DNA of 64,000 bases from Pseudomonadota bacterium (GCA_030145845.1 JAIXHJ010000002.1:310001-374000); one strand, 5' to 3'. Positions 16,570-25,814 are shown, numbered from the stretch's first letter. The notes: a model not told the origin generated them from the letters alone. Made by a program: numbers and translations.

Positions 16570-17739
16570 GTGAAAACAACCAAGCAACTGAAGAAACTGT
16601 CTCTGGCTTCGGCCGTGGCTGTGGCCTCGGCTGGCGCTCTGGCGGATACGCCGGTCGCAGAGCTTGCCAAAAATGTTGAAATGTACGGCGTACTCGACTT
16701 CGGTGTTACCTGGGTGGATGACGAAGGCGGTGAAAGCAAAGTGACCGGTCGTGACAGTGTGAACTGGGGTAACCGTATCGGTTTTAAAGGTTCACTGCCG
16801 CTGACTGATGATCTGAAAGGTGTGTTCAAACTGGAACATGGGTTCAAACTGTCTGACGGTGTTATTTCTCAGTACGACACTATGTGGGGCCGTCAGGCTT
16901 ACGCCGGGGTTGAAAGCGCCAAATACGGTACGCTGACTTATGGCCGTCAGTACGACTTTATGTACGAAAACTTCAACCAGCTGAACATCGGTGGTTACGC
17001 AACCACTTACGCTGGCCATCACGGTGATCTTGACCGTATCTCCGGCTGGCGTATCGATAACTCCATTAAATACATGTCGCCTTATATGAACGGCTTCAGC
17101 TTCGGTGTTATGTATTCTTCTGACGACCGTGCTTATGCATTGCAGGGCGACGAGTACGGCTTCGGTAACACACCGCTGGAATCGATGAGTGCCGGTGCAA
17201 GCTACTTCGGCGGAACCTGGAGCATCGCTGCGGCTTACGTGAACATTGAAGGCGATACGGTTTACCCGTTACTGCAGGCCGGTGTTCCGTCTCTGGATGG
17301 CGTGACTATGTACGGCGCAGGCGTCAATGCTGACCGTGAAATCTTCGCGTTGGGTGGTTTTGTGATGCTGGGCGACTTCGCGCTGGTACTGAATACCAGT
17401 CAGACGACGCTGTCGGATATGGTTGAGCAGGCTACTCAGACTGCAATTGAAGACGATGCGACACAGAACGTTTATGAAATCGGGGGTTACTACCCGATTG
17501 CAGAAAAAACTCTGCTGATTGGTGGTTACCAGTATTCAGAACTGGAAGAGTATGACTTTGATCAGGTTACTCTGGGTGTCAAATACGACTTTACTGACTA
17601 TGCCTGGTTGTACACGTCTTACTCCTACATGACAGGTTCCGAAGGCACTCAGGTTAATCAGGGCGCAGCCTGGTATCTGGAGAACTCCAGCACGGATTCC
17701 CAGCAGACTGCCCGTATTGGTATGATCCTGACCTTCTGA
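16570..17739 (+). CDS. outer-membrane porin
   Basis: A 389-residue protein with a signal peptide (KTTKQLKKLSLASAVAVASAGALA) followed by VEMYGVLDFGVTWVDDEGGES and many alternating aromatic/polar strands, ending in the C-terminal phenylalanine (IGMILTF) that beta-barrel assembly recognises. This is the trimeric Gram-negative porin type. The GTG at 16570 is preferred over GTG at 16552 because GAGGA lies 7 bp before it and the signal peptide then starts properly. It stands directly upstream of the ABC importer genes, so it probably admits the importer's substrate through the outer membrane. Selectivity cannot be read from sequence. Confidence 0.9.
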   Translation: MKTTKQLKKLSLASAVAVASAGALADTPVAELAKNVEMYGVLDFGVTWVDDEGGESKVTGRDSVNWGNRIGFKGSLPLTDDLKGVFKLEHGFKLSDGVISQYDTMWGRQAYAGVESAKYGTLTYGRQYDFMYENFNQLNIGGYATTYAGHHGDLDRISGWRIDNSIKYMSPYMNGFSFGVMYSSDDRAYALQGDEYGFGNTPLESMSAGASYFGGTWSIAAAYVNIEGDTVYPLLQAGVPSLDGVTMYGAGVNADREIFALGGFVMLGDFALVLNTSQTTLSDMVEQATQTAIEDDATQNVYEIGGYYPIAEKTLLIGGYQYSELEEYDFDQVTLGVKYDFTDYAWLYTSYSYMTGSEGTQVNQGAAWYLENSSTDSQQTARIGMILTF

Positions 17740-17780
17740 TCAGGGATGCGCAGATAATAAACGAATAACAGGGTACAACT

Positions 17781-19298
17781 ATGAAACGCAGAACGTTACT
17801 TAAAACAGTGCTGCTGTCTGCACTGTTCTCAGGTTCTCTGCTGACATCCTCTGGTGCCGCAGCAGAAGAAAAAGCCATTTCCATGGCGCTGCCATTTGAT
17901 GTTGAGAGCTGGGATCCGACCGCACGGGTGATTCCGCACGCGACTTCGCTGTACAAAAACGTATTTGATCAGCCGCTGGAATACGATGCCGACAATAAAC
18001 TGCAGCCGGGTGTGGTCAAGGCGTTTAACTGGATCGGTGATGACGGTCTGACACTGGAACTGGTATTACGCGACGATGTGTATTTCCACAATGGTGACAA
18101 ACTGACCTCCGAAGATATTAAATTCACCTTCCTGGATCATCCGAAATCGGATAAGAGCATTCAGCTCGGCTATATCTGGTGGATGGTGACCGGTATTGAT
18201 ACCCCGTCAGCGGACAAAGCGGTGATGCATTTCAGTCAGCCGTTTGTGACGGCACCGGAATATCTGGGTTTTGCCAGCTCCTTTATCCTGCCGAAAAAAT
18301 ACATTGAAAAAGTCGGTATGGACGAGTTTCTGAAAAACCCGGTGGGCTCAGGTCCGTATAAACTGGTCAGCTATCAGCGTAATAACCGCATTGTGCTGGA
18401 AGCCTTCGACAAGTACTGGGGCGGCGTGCCGGAGATCAAAAAACTGACCATTCAGGTCATTCCGTCCGCCACTTCGCGAGTGTCTGCGGTTCAGTCCGGG
18501 CAGGTCAGCCTGGCTTATGCACTGCCGATCCGTGAAGCACTGCGTCTGGGTAAACTGCCGAATGTCACCAGTGCCCTGACTTCAACGGTCGACACCTATC
18601 TGATTCACATGGTGAACAAGGGACCGCTGCAGGATAAGAATGTCCGTCTGGCGATGCATTATGCGATCGACAAACAGGCGATTTCCCGCGCCCTGCTGAA
18701 CGGTCTGGCCGAGCCTCTGTCTACCGCTAACCCTCCGGGTACGCCGGCCTATAACCCGGATTTCAGCTTCGGTTATGATCCGGAAAAAGCGAAAGAGTAT
18801 CTGGCCAAATCCGGTTACAGCGTGGATAAGCCGGTGACCTTTAAGTTCCTCGCCACCAATGGTGTGCACCCGGCGGATAATCAGATGGCCCGCGCCATTG
18901 TGCAGATGTGGAAAAAAGTCGGCATTAATGCCGAACTGGAAACCATCGACTTCGGTAAATACTTCCAGGAAGTAGCGGCCGGTACGCTGGAAGGCCCGGC
19001 TCTGTGGCTGTGGAATAATTCCACCGGTGACCCGGAACTCTATACCGGCAGCTATCTGAACGCCGATACCATGTTCTCGGTATGGCGCAGCGAAGAGGTC
19101 ATGGAAAAACTGCGTCCGCTGCTGAAAGAAACCGACTATGAGAAGCGTATGCAGGAGTACAAAGGCTTCAACCGCTGGGTGGTGGAAGAAGGCTTTACCA
19201 TCCCGCTGATGGAAGGGGTTAACAGTGTGGCGCACAGCAATGAGCTGCCGTACGTACCTTACCGCAACGGCTGGATTCTGCCGGCCAAGTGGCAGTAA
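17781..19298 (+). CDS. ABC importer periplasmic binding protein, family 5
   Basis: A 505-residue extracytoplasmic solute-binding protein of the DppA/OppA/NikA class (SBP_bac_5). The signal peptide runs to about ASSGAAAEEKA, followed by the typical VESWDPTARVIPHATSLYKNVFDQPLEYD and LRDDVYFHNGDKLTSEDIKFTF. Such proteins bind peptides, nickel complexes, opines or other small organic compounds. It follows the porin by about 40 bp and precedes two permeases and a double ATPase, with a terminator between it and the permeases. That arrangement usually gives higher expression of the binding protein. Given the catabolic neighbours, the ligand is more likely an organic growth substrate than a generic peptide, which is inference. 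Confidence 0.92.
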   Translation: MKRRTLLKTVLLSALFSGSLLTSSGAAAEEKAISMALPFDVESWDPTARVIPHATSLYKNVFDQPLEYDADNKLQPGVVKAFNWIGDDGLTLELVLRDDVYFHNGDKLTSEDIKFTFLDHPKSDKSIQLGYIWWMVTGIDTPSADKAVMHFSQPFVTAPEYLGFASSFILPKKYIEKVGMDEFLKNPVGSGPYKLVSYQRNNRIVLEAFDKYWGGVPEIKKLTIQVIPSATSRVSAVQSGQVSLAYALPIREALRLGKLPNVTSALTSTVDTYLIHMVNKGPLQDKNVRLAMHYAIDKQAISRALLNGLAEPLSTANPPGTPAYNPDFSFGYDPEKAKEYLAKSGYSVDKPVTFKFLATNGVHPADNQMARAIVQMWKKVGINAELETIDFGKYFQEVAAGTLEGPALWLWNNSTGDPELYTGSYLNADTMFSVWRSEEVMEKLRPLLKETDYEKRMQEYKGFNRWVVEEGFTIPLMEGVNSVAHSNELPYVPYRNGWILPAKWQ

Positions 19299-19330
19299 GC
19301 CTGAGGTCATCATGACCTTCGCGTGAACGG

Positions 19331-19356
19331 AAAAGCGGCCTGCGGGCCGCTTTTTT
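19331..19356 (+). terminator. terminator/attenuator after the binding-protein gene
   Basis: GCGGCC-TGCG-GGCCGC stem (19335-19350) followed by TTTTTTGT. It probably stops a large share of transcripts from the porin/binding-protein unit before the permease genes. Confidence 0.75.
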
Positions 19357-19587
19357 GTGCCTGTGCAGCGGGCATTTTCATGATTCGTTTCCGCACCACA
19401 TTCTGTGCGCAGACAAACAAGTCAGCGCGCCGGCAGCTGAGTAGCATACTGACATGGCCTGCTTTCCTGCCGTTGTTTCCATTGTCGGAATTGACGGCCC
19501 GTTTTGCGCAGATCAGCCCGGAATTTGCAGCGCTTCCCCGTCGGTACACAAACGATGGCCGCTGCAGTACTCAGAAAAGGTAAGACT

Positions 19588-20655
19588 ATGTCCGCTGTTT
19601 ATCCTCCAGCCCCTGCATCCACCGGCGCCGTACCGCGCCTGATGCAACAGGTGTGGCTGCTGGCACGCCAGGTGTTATGGCGCCTGCCGATGCTGGTAAT
19701 GGTTTCTCTGATTGTATTTATTATTCTCCGCGCCATCCCGGTTGATCCGGTCACCATGCTGCTGCCACCCGGCGCCTCGCAGGACGATATTGACGCACTC
19801 ACCGCACAGCTGGGCCTCGACCGTAACCTGGCGGTGCAGTTTCTGATCTGGCTGAAAGATGCCTTCACACTGGATTTCGGTACTTCCATTCAGAATGGCA
19901 GTGCGGTGTCTGCGATGGTGGCTGATGCGTTGCCGATGACCATTCAGCTGCTGGTGTGCGGCTTTATCGGCGGCATTGCGCTGGGGCTGGCGCTGGGCCT
20001 GCTGACGTTCCGTTACCGAGGAACACGGCTGGAAAAAATTCTGCTGGCCAGCAACGGTGTGATGATCGCGATTCCGGATTACCTGTGGGCCATTATTCTG
20101 ATCGTTATTTTTGGTGTGACCCTGCAGTGGCTGCCGTTTCTGGGGCCGGTTGGTGCCAATATCAGTATTGAGCATATTACCGGTTTTCTGATGCTGGACA
20201 GCCTGCTGACGGCCAACTGGGAGGGCTTCGCCAGTGCGTTCAGTCATCTGGTGCTGCCATCGCTGACGCTGTCTCTGGTGGTCGCCACGCCGATTGCCCG
20301 TATGGCTTATTCCAGTCTCAGTGAAGTGTACCGGGAAGATTATATTCATGCGGCGCAGTTACGCGGCTTAAGCCATAACCGCATTCTGCTGCATCACGCC
20401 CTGCGCAATGCCTCGCTGCCGACCGTGAGTCTGGTCGGGGTGCAGGCCAGTGTGATTATCGGCGGCACGCTGCTGATTGAATCGATTTTCGGTCTGCCTG
20501 GCATCGGTAACCTGATGATCAAAGCCATGCGCAGTTTCGATATGCAGGTGATTCAGGCGCTGGCACTGACCTACGCCGTGACTGTGCAGCTGGTCAATAT
20601 GGCGACCGATTTTGCCCTCTATAAACTCAACCCGCGCCTGAGGATTCAGTCATGA
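19588..20655 (+). CDS. ABC importer permease, DppB-like
   Basis: A 355-residue inner-membrane permease of the DppB/OppB group: first helix MLVMVSLIVFIILRAIPVDPV, a periplasmic stretch with the family pattern LGLDRNLAVQFLIWLKDAFTLDFGTSI, and the cytoplasmic coupling loop around EVYREDYIHAAQLRGLSHNRILLHHALRNA, which contacts the ATPase. The start at ATG 19588 is chosen because AAAGGTAAG lies just upstream; an in-frame start at 19504 adds 28 residues unlike the family. It overlaps the next permease gene by 4 bp (ATGA). With the following genes it forms a complete importer. Confidence 0.93.
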   Translation: MSAVYPPAPASTGAVPRLMQQVWLLARQVLWRLPMLVMVSLIVFIILRAIPVDPVTMLLPPGASQDDIDALTAQLGLDRNLAVQFLIWLKDAFTLDFGTSIQNGSAVSAMVADALPMTIQLLVCGFIGGIALGLALGLLTFRYRGTRLEKILLASNGVMIAIPDYLWAIILIVIFGVTLQWLPFLGPVGANISIEHITGFLMLDSLLTANWEGFASAFSHLVLPSLTLSLVVATPIARMAYSSLSEVYREDYIHAAQLRGLSHNRILLHHALRNASLPTVSLVGVQASVIIGGTLLIESIFGLPGIGNLMIKAMRSFDMQVIQALALTYAVTVQLVNMATDFALYKLNPRLRIQS

Positions 20656-21527
20656 TGTCGTTTATTCCTGCCTGGGTTTTCTCTCTGCTGAGAGACAATA
20701 ATATCCGCATCGGTGGTGGTTTTTTCCTGCTGCTGCTGATTGCTGCATTGTTTGCGCCGGAGCTGGCGCCACACGATCCGAATGAACAGGATCTTTTTAA
20801 CGTACTGCTGCCACCCATGTGGGAAGCGGGGGGCAGTGCGGATTTTCCTCTGGGCACGGATGCGTTGGGGCAGTGTGTATTATCGCGGCTGATTTATGGC
20901 GCGCAGGTGGTGGTGATTATCGCCCTCACGGCGCCGGTCGGTGCTGCCATTATCGGTTCCATACTGGCCATGATCGGTGGTTATTTCGGTGGCCGTTCTG
21001 ACTGGCTGATTAACCGCGTGGTGGAAACCTGGCTGTCGTTTCCGGCGGTCGTGTTGGCCCTGATTCTGATGATCGCGCTGTCGCCCGGTCTGCATAATGT
21101 GATTATTTCCATTGTACTGGTGGACTGGGCCCGTTTCTGCAAAGTGCTGCGCGCCGATGTACTGGTGATCCGCCGCCGTGACTATGTTGCGGCGGCGAGA
21201 ATTACCGGGGCGCGTCCGGCCGGCATCATTATCCGTGATGTCTTTCCCGGCATTATTCCGACCATGATTTCGCTGATGGCGCTGGAAATCAGTATCGCCA
21301 TTGTGGCGGAAAGTATTCTCTCGTTTGTCGGCATGTCGGTTGGCCCGGATGTGTCTTCCTGGGGCGGCATGATCAGTGATGGTCTGAGCAGTATGTACAG
21401 CTCTCCTTACCCGTTACTGCTGCCGATGATCGCCATGATCCTTACCGTACTGGCGACCACTTTCCTCGGTCAGGGAGTGCGTCAGGTGGTGGATCTTCAC
21501 CTTGCCGAACGTACACGGGAGGCCTGA
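20652..21527 (+). CDS. ABC importer permease, DppC-like
   Basis: A 291-residue inner-membrane permease of the DppC/OppC group, with LGTDALGQCVLSRLIYGAQV early in the protein and the coupling-helix motif DYVAAARITGARPAGIIIRDVFPGIIPTMI. It pairs with the DppB-like subunit to form the membrane channel. The start codon overlaps the preceding stop; a second ATG follows at 20655, so either may be used. The next gene begins 1 bp after its stop. Confidence 0.93.
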   Translation: MMSFIPAWVFSLLRDNNIRIGGGFFLLLLIAALFAPELAPHDPNEQDLFNVLLPPMWEAGGSADFPLGTDALGQCVLSRLIYGAQVVVIIALTAPVGAAIIGSILAMIGGYFGGRSDWLINRVVETWLSFPAVVLALILMIALSPGLHNVIISIVLVDWARFCKVLRADVLVIRRRDYVAAARITGARPAGIIIRDVFPGIIPTMISLMALEISIAIVAESILSFVGMSVGPDVSSWGGMISDGLSSMYSSPYPLLLPMIAMILTVLATTFLGQGVRQVVDLHLAERTREA

Positions 21528-21528
21528 T

Positions 21529-23442
21529 ATGGGCAACACAATGGCAGTTGCGGATATGGAAGCTGTGGTGTTTCCGCGGGTGGAGGAAGACGTGTTACTG
21601 AAAGCAGAAGGTCTCAATCTGGATGTCAGTATCGGTGGTAAAACCTGCCGTGTTTTACGCGACATCAGCTTTACCCTGCCGCGTGGCAAAACCCTCGGTC
21701 TGGTCGGTGAATCCGGCGCCGGAAAAAGTATGCTGGGGCGGATTATTTCACGCCAGATTCCGGCGGGTTTTTCGGTCAGCTCCGGTTCGCTGATGTTCGA
21801 TGGCGAAGACCTGTTGCAGGCTTCCGCCCGTCAGCACCGTGACTGGCTGGGTAAACGTATTGCGTTTATTCCGCAGGAACCGATGACGGCGCTGAACCCG
21901 GTGCTGACCATTGGCCAGCAGTTTACCGAACATATGCTGCGCTTCGGTGTGCCGGCGGCTGAATGCGAAGCGCGTATTATTCAGGCGCTGGAAGAAGTGC
22001 TGCTGCCGGAGCCGGCGGCGCTGCTGAGTAAATACGCTTTCCAGCTGTCCGGTGGTATGTGTCAGCGGGTAATGATTGCCATGGCCTTTGCCAGTGAACC
22101 GGATCTGGTGATTTCCGATGAAGCCACCACCGCGCTGGATGTCAGCACCCAGGCGCAGGTGGTGCGTCTGTTGCGTGACCTGCAGGCACGTAAAGGCACC
22201 AGCGTTATTTTTGTTACCCACGATATGGGGCTGGCCACACACGCCTGTGATGAAGTGACGGTGCTGTATGCCGGGGAAATGATGGAAACGGCGCCGGCGC
22301 GGAATATTTTTCAGCACGCTTCGCACCCCTATACCCGTGCCCTGCGTGATGCCACGCCGCGTCTGAAAGGCAGCGTTATTCCGTTGAAAACCCTGGAAGG
22401 ACAGATGCCGGGGGTGGAAAGTTTTGCCGATATTCCCGGCTGCCGTTTTGCCAGCCGCTGCGATTATGCCGCGGCCAGTTGCAACGCCGGTGTGCCGGAG
22501 CGGGTCAGTGTCAGTCATGGCCACAGTGTCCGTTGTGCGCGTTATGCCGAACTGGAAACGCTCACGGCGGAACAGCACAGCAGCAGCGGCACGCATCAGC
22601 CGGGCCATGCTTTCAGTGCGCGCAGTGTGCTGCAGGCCAGCGGTATCAGTAAGGTTTATCCGGCCGCTAACCGCCGGCAGAAAGACAAGCTGGCGCTGGC
22701 GGCGATGGACTTTACCATCGCGCCGGGGGAATTTATCGGTATTGTCGGTGAAAGTGGCAGCGGTAAATCCACTCTGGGGCGGATGCTGATGGGGCTCGAA
22801 GATCTGACCTCGGGCAGCATTGATATTAACGGCAAAACCCTGGGCAATGATGAGGCCAGCTGGCAGCGGCGGATTTCGCTGGTGCAGATGATTTTTCAGG
22901 ATGCACGTTCGGCGCTTAATCCGCGCCGCAAGGTCGGCCAGCTGTTGACGCAGGTGATGGACAGCCGTCCGCATCAGCGCCTCGAACGCAATATGCGCAT
23001 GAAAGAACTGGCGCGCGATGTGGGGCTCGCTGAGCAGTCGGTGCAGCGTTATCCGGCGCAGTTGTCCGGTGGCCAGCGTCAGCGCGTGAATATCGGCCGC
23101 AGCCTGTGTGATCTGCCACAGATTCTGATCGCCGACGAAATTGTCTCCGGTCTGGATGTCTCGGTACAGGCGCAGATTATGAATCTGCTGCTGGAATTAC
23201 GCCGTGAACATAAAGTGGCACTGGTGCTGATTTCGCACGACCTGAGTGTGGTGCGTTATCTCTGCAGCCGGGTGCTGGTGATGAAAAACGGCGAAGTGAT
23301 TGAAAGTGGCGAAACCGAAAAAGTGCTGTCCGATCCGCAGCATCCTTACACCCGTCAGCTGATTGCCGCGGTGCCGCCGACCGACCCGGATGCGGTCTGG
23401 CCGGGGGCGTCTTTTACCGATAAAGAAGCCGGGGTGTTATGA
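21529..23442 (+). CDS. fused double ABC ATPase, DppD-DppF type
   Basis: A 637-residue protein carrying two complete ATPase domains, as in GsiA/YejF-type importers. Domain 1 has Walker A GESGAGKS, signature LSGGMCQRV and LVISDEATTALDVS. Domain 2 has GESGSGKS, LSGGQRQRV and ILIADEIVSGLDVS. Between them is the oligopeptide-type linker with cysteines (GCRFASRCDYAAASCNAG), which in the family may hold an Fe-S cluster. In domain 2 the residue after the Walker B Asp-Glu is Ile rather than the usual Pro or Ala. ATG 21529 is preferred because GGGAGG lies about 7 bp upstream. It powers the importer formed with the two preceding permeases and overlaps the next gene by 4 bp. Confidence 0.93.
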   Translation: MGNTMAVADMEAVVFPRVEEDVLLKAEGLNLDVSIGGKTCRVLRDISFTLPRGKTLGLVGESGAGKSMLGRIISRQIPAGFSVSSGSLMFDGEDLLQASARQHRDWLGKRIAFIPQEPMTALNPVLTIGQQFTEHMLRFGVPAAECEARIIQALEEVLLPEPAALLSKYAFQLSGGMCQRVMIAMAFASEPDLVISDEATTALDVSTQAQVVRLLRDLQARKGTSVIFVTHDMGLATHACDEVTVLYAGEMMETAPARNIFQHASHPYTRALRDATPRLKGSVIPLKTLEGQMPGVESFADIPGCRFASRCDYAAASCNAGVPERVSVSHGHSVRCARYAELETLTAEQHSSSGTHQPGHAFSARSVLQASGISKVYPAANRRQKDKLALAAMDFTIAPGEFIGIVGESGSGKSTLGRMLMGLEDLTSGSIDINGKTLGNDEASWQRRISLVQMIFQDARSALNPRRKVGQLLTQVMDSRPHQRLERNMRMKELARDVGLAEQSVQRYPAQLSGGQRQRVNIGRSLCDLPQILIADEIVSGLDVSVQAQIMNLLLELRREHKVALVLISHDLSVVRYLCSRVLVMKNGEVIESGETEKVLSDPQHPYTRQLIAAVPPTDPDAVWPGASFTDKEAGVL

Positions 23443-24251
23443 GGCGTTCAATTCCGGCCCGGCGTCTGCCGGCGCTGTTTATCGGCCATGGCTCACCATT
23501 GAATGCGGTGGAAAAAAATGTCTACACCGACAGCTGGTCATGTCTGGGGGGAGGCATTGGAAAACCGCGCGGCATTCTGGTGATTTCTGCCCACTGGCTG
23601 ACCGACGGCATTGAAGTGACGGCGATGGAACAGCCGCGTACCCTGCATGATTTTCATGAGCAGTTTCCGCAGCTGATGGATTTCCGTTATCCGGCACCGG
23701 GCAGCAGTCAGCTGGCCGCACGGGTACAGGAATTACTGACCGGGGAAAATGTCCGCTACAGTCAGAGCTGGGGTTTTGATCAGGGTGTCTGGTCAGTGCT
23801 GAATCACCTGTATCCGGCGGCCGATGTGCCGGTGGTGCAGATGAGTATTCATGTCCGACAGTCACTGGCCTGGCATTACGCCACCGGTCAGAAACTGCGT
23901 GCCCTGCGCGATGAGGGGTATCTGCTTATCGGTAGTGGTAATCTGGTCTATAACCCGATTATGGCCGATTATCAGCACGAAAAGTTTGCTTATGACTGGG
24001 CGCTGAATTTCCAGAAAAAAGTCGCGACCCATATCCTCAACGGCAATGATGAAGCGCTGCTTGATCTGGCGGCACTGGGTAAAGAAAGCGGGCTGGCTGT
24101 GCCTGCTAACGATCATTTCCTGCCACTGATTTACACCCTGGCAACCCGGGATGTGGATGACGACGCCGTCGAATTTATCACCCCCGATTGCATTTATGGC
24201 TCGGTGAGTATGTTGAGTCTGGCGCTGTGGCCGTCGGCAGATCCGGGCTGA
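23439..24251 (+). CDS. DODA-family protein lacking two active-site histidines (copy 2)
   Basis: A 270-residue member of the same DODA/LigB family as the gene at 13978, with metal-site histidines H17 (FIGHGSP), H52 (SAHW) and H226 (NDHFLPL) retained. Two histidines that copy 1 keeps are replaced: the DHG motif reads D114-Q115-G116, and the GTGNIVHN motif reads GSGNLVYN with tyrosine at 171. The second of these positions is the residue reported as important for catalysis in plant and bacterial DODA. The gene overlaps the ATPase gene by 4 bp and so is the last gene of the importer operon. It may catalyse a different reaction, act on another substrate or be a non-catalytic relative; it is not obviously degenerate. 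Confidence 0.85.
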   Translation: MRRSIPARRLPALFIGHGSPLNAVEKNVYTDSWSCLGGGIGKPRGILVISAHWLTDGIEVTAMEQPRTLHDFHEQFPQLMDFRYPAPGSSQLAARVQELLTGENVRYSQSWGFDQGVWSVLNHLYPAADVPVVQMSIHVRQSLAWHYATGQKLRALRDEGYLLIGSGNLVYNPIMADYQHEKFAYDWALNFQKKVATHILNGNDEALLDLAALGKESGLAVPANDHFLPLIYTLATRDVDDDAVEFITPDCIYGSVSMLSLALWPSADPG

Positions 24252-24276
24252 CAGATAAAAAATACCGGCAGCTGGC

Positions 24277-24800
24277 CACTGCTGTTCCACAGTTTTAACG
24301 AAATCTGTTTTCTGTAGACGAGGTTTACATCCGCAACGCCCAATGCCTCGCAGGGGAACTTATCCCCTTGCCGGCGGGCGGACCCCAGCTTTTCGCTTTC
24401 TGGAGCGTGATCCTCATTCTCTCGATTTTTCCTGGCCACGCGCCCATGCGACATCCCTGTCGCTGCGCGCTCGCCGGGCGTCCATGCCCGGCGGGCCGGA
24501 AAAATCATCATTCATTTCGGTGCTCCCAGAGGCGAAGGAGTGGCAGCCGTGACGCCGCTTTTCAATATCGCTCTGTCGCTGAATGCTGATCAGCGACATG
24601 ACATTCAACTTGGTTGTGAATCGTATAAACGAGCCAGACAGCGCGAAGCGGGCCTGTTTTTGCTCCTGCAAAACAGGCATTTCCGCCATCCATGGCGGTC
24701 AGGATTGCGCCCGTCCGGCGAGAGGGGTAAGTCCCCTCTATGAGAAAGGGGACTGGGATTTTTCACAAACATTTAAATAAAAGTTAGTGGGACAGCAGTG
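24277..24800. mobile_element. TIR-bounded non-autonomous element, copy 1 (524 bp)
   Basis: The element runs from CACTGCTGTTCCAC to the inverse at GGGACAGCAGTG, a terminal inverted repeat of about 14 bp with one mismatch. The interior is shared with copy 2 at 52322-52993 over most of its length (for example 24360-24600) but has no transposase and no credible gene. It sits inside a former bidirectional terminator: AAAAAATACCGGC at 24257-24269 on the left and GCCGGTATTTTTTT at 24808-24821 on the right are complementary halves now over 500 bp apart. A degenerate 10-bp direct repeat (GCAGCTGGCC / GCAGTCAGCC) flanks it. It lies between convergent genes. IS4-type mobilisation is a guess from TIR and duplication size. 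Confidence 0.7.
24652..24702 (-). repeat. 51-bp double-hairpin unit nested in element copy 1
   Basis: Two hairpins in tandem (GCCTGTTTTTGC...GCAAAACAGGC and CCGCCATCCATGGCGG). Its reverse complement is identical over 51 bp to 52432-52482 in copy 2, where the unit occupies a different site of the host element. It is therefore mobile or recombining independently of the larger element. Confidence 0.75.
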
Positions 24801-24836
24801 GCAGTCAGCCGGTATTTTTTTATCGCTATGGCCCGC

Positions 24837-25814
24837 TTACAGACTCAGAATCTCGGTTTCCTGTTTCATGCTTTCCACCTGCTGGCGGCGGTATTCCCGT
24901 GGCGTGATGCCAAATGCAGCGCGGAAAGTGCGGCTGAAATGGCCAGCGTCGTTAAAGCCCCAGCGGAAGCAGATATCCGATACCGACAGGTGGCTGTATT
25001 CCGGGTTTCCCAGTTCACAGCGGCAGCGTTCCAGACGGCGTGTGCGTACGTAATTGACGAAACTGATGCCACCGGATTCAAACAGTTTCTGAATGTAGCG
25101 TGATGACACCTTGTATTTCTCCGCCACCATATTCAGGGACAATGACGGGTTGGCAAGGTTGGCATCAATCAGCTGGCAGATGCGTTTGAAATGCAGGATT
25201 TTAGCGGTACTGCCGAATTCCTGGACGCCGCTTTCGTGAATCAGATTGCTGATGACAAACTCTGACATGGCAATTTCAACCGGCCGCAGCATGGAGGTTT
25301 CCAGCTCGTCAATATTATTGCTCAGAGAGGTCAGCATACTGGCGAAGACCTGGTTGATACCGGATTCGCACGGCAGGTAACCAACGTCGATCAGGTTCGG
25401 ATTGAGCAGGCGGGTGTTGACCAGACTGTCGGGGATTTTGACGTACAGAATACGGAAATCCGATTTTACCGACAGCGTCATATCGACCCCGGTGGGAGCA
25501 TAAATAATCGAACCGGTTTCTGCCGGCAGTTCAGCACCACGGTATTTCAGTGAGAACTCACCTTCCAGCAGCAGAGCCAGCCAGAAGGGATAGGGCTGAT
25601 CACCGGATTTGCCGGAAATTTCCAGTGGCGAGCCGGACATAACGGAAAACTCAATGCCCTGAGGGGTGTAAACACAGCTGATATCACCATGAAACTGATT
25701 ATCACTGCAGCCGAACTGGCAGGACGGCATAAAGAGTTTGTCCATTGCTCGCTGCCAGATGCGGGCGCGTTCCTTAACGGAACAATCATCGGTTGAAACT
25801 TTCCACGAAGTCAT
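24837..25814 (-). CDS. AraC-family transcriptional regulator
   Basis: A 325-residue regulator. The N-terminal part (about 1-200) resembles the AraC-binding-like domain of FeaR/NahR-neighbour regulators of aromatic catabolism. The C-terminal 100 residues hold the two helix-turn-helix motifs, ending FNDAGHFSRTFRAAFGITPREYRRQ, the signature of the family. It lies between the importer/DODA operon and the formamidase genes, and is the best candidate for controlling the catabolic island. The gene ends just beyond the inserted repeat, so its original terminator has been split. The inducing ligand is unknown. Confidence 0.92.
   Translation of the reverse strand: MTSWKVSTDDCSVKERARIWQRAMDKLFMPSCQFGCSDNQFHGDISCVYTPQGIEFSVMSGSPLEISGKSGDQPYPFWLALLLEGEFSLKYRGAELPAETGSIIYAPTGVDMTLSVKSDFRILYVKIPDSLVNTRLLNPNLIDVGYLPCESGINQVFASMLTSLSNNIDELETSMLRPVEIAMSEFVISNLIHESGVQEFGSTAKILHFKRICQLIDANLANPSLSLNMVAEKYKVSSRYIQKLFESGGISFVNYVRTRRLERCRCELGNPEYSHLSVSDICFRWGFNDAGHFSRTFRAAFGITPREYRRQQVESMKQETEILSL

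Noticed and set aside
24194..24780. Overlapping short reading frames on both strands inside the 24277 element
   Set aside because: They shift or break between the two element copies and follow hairpin sequence; no protein family is recognisable. The same applies to 52388-52855.
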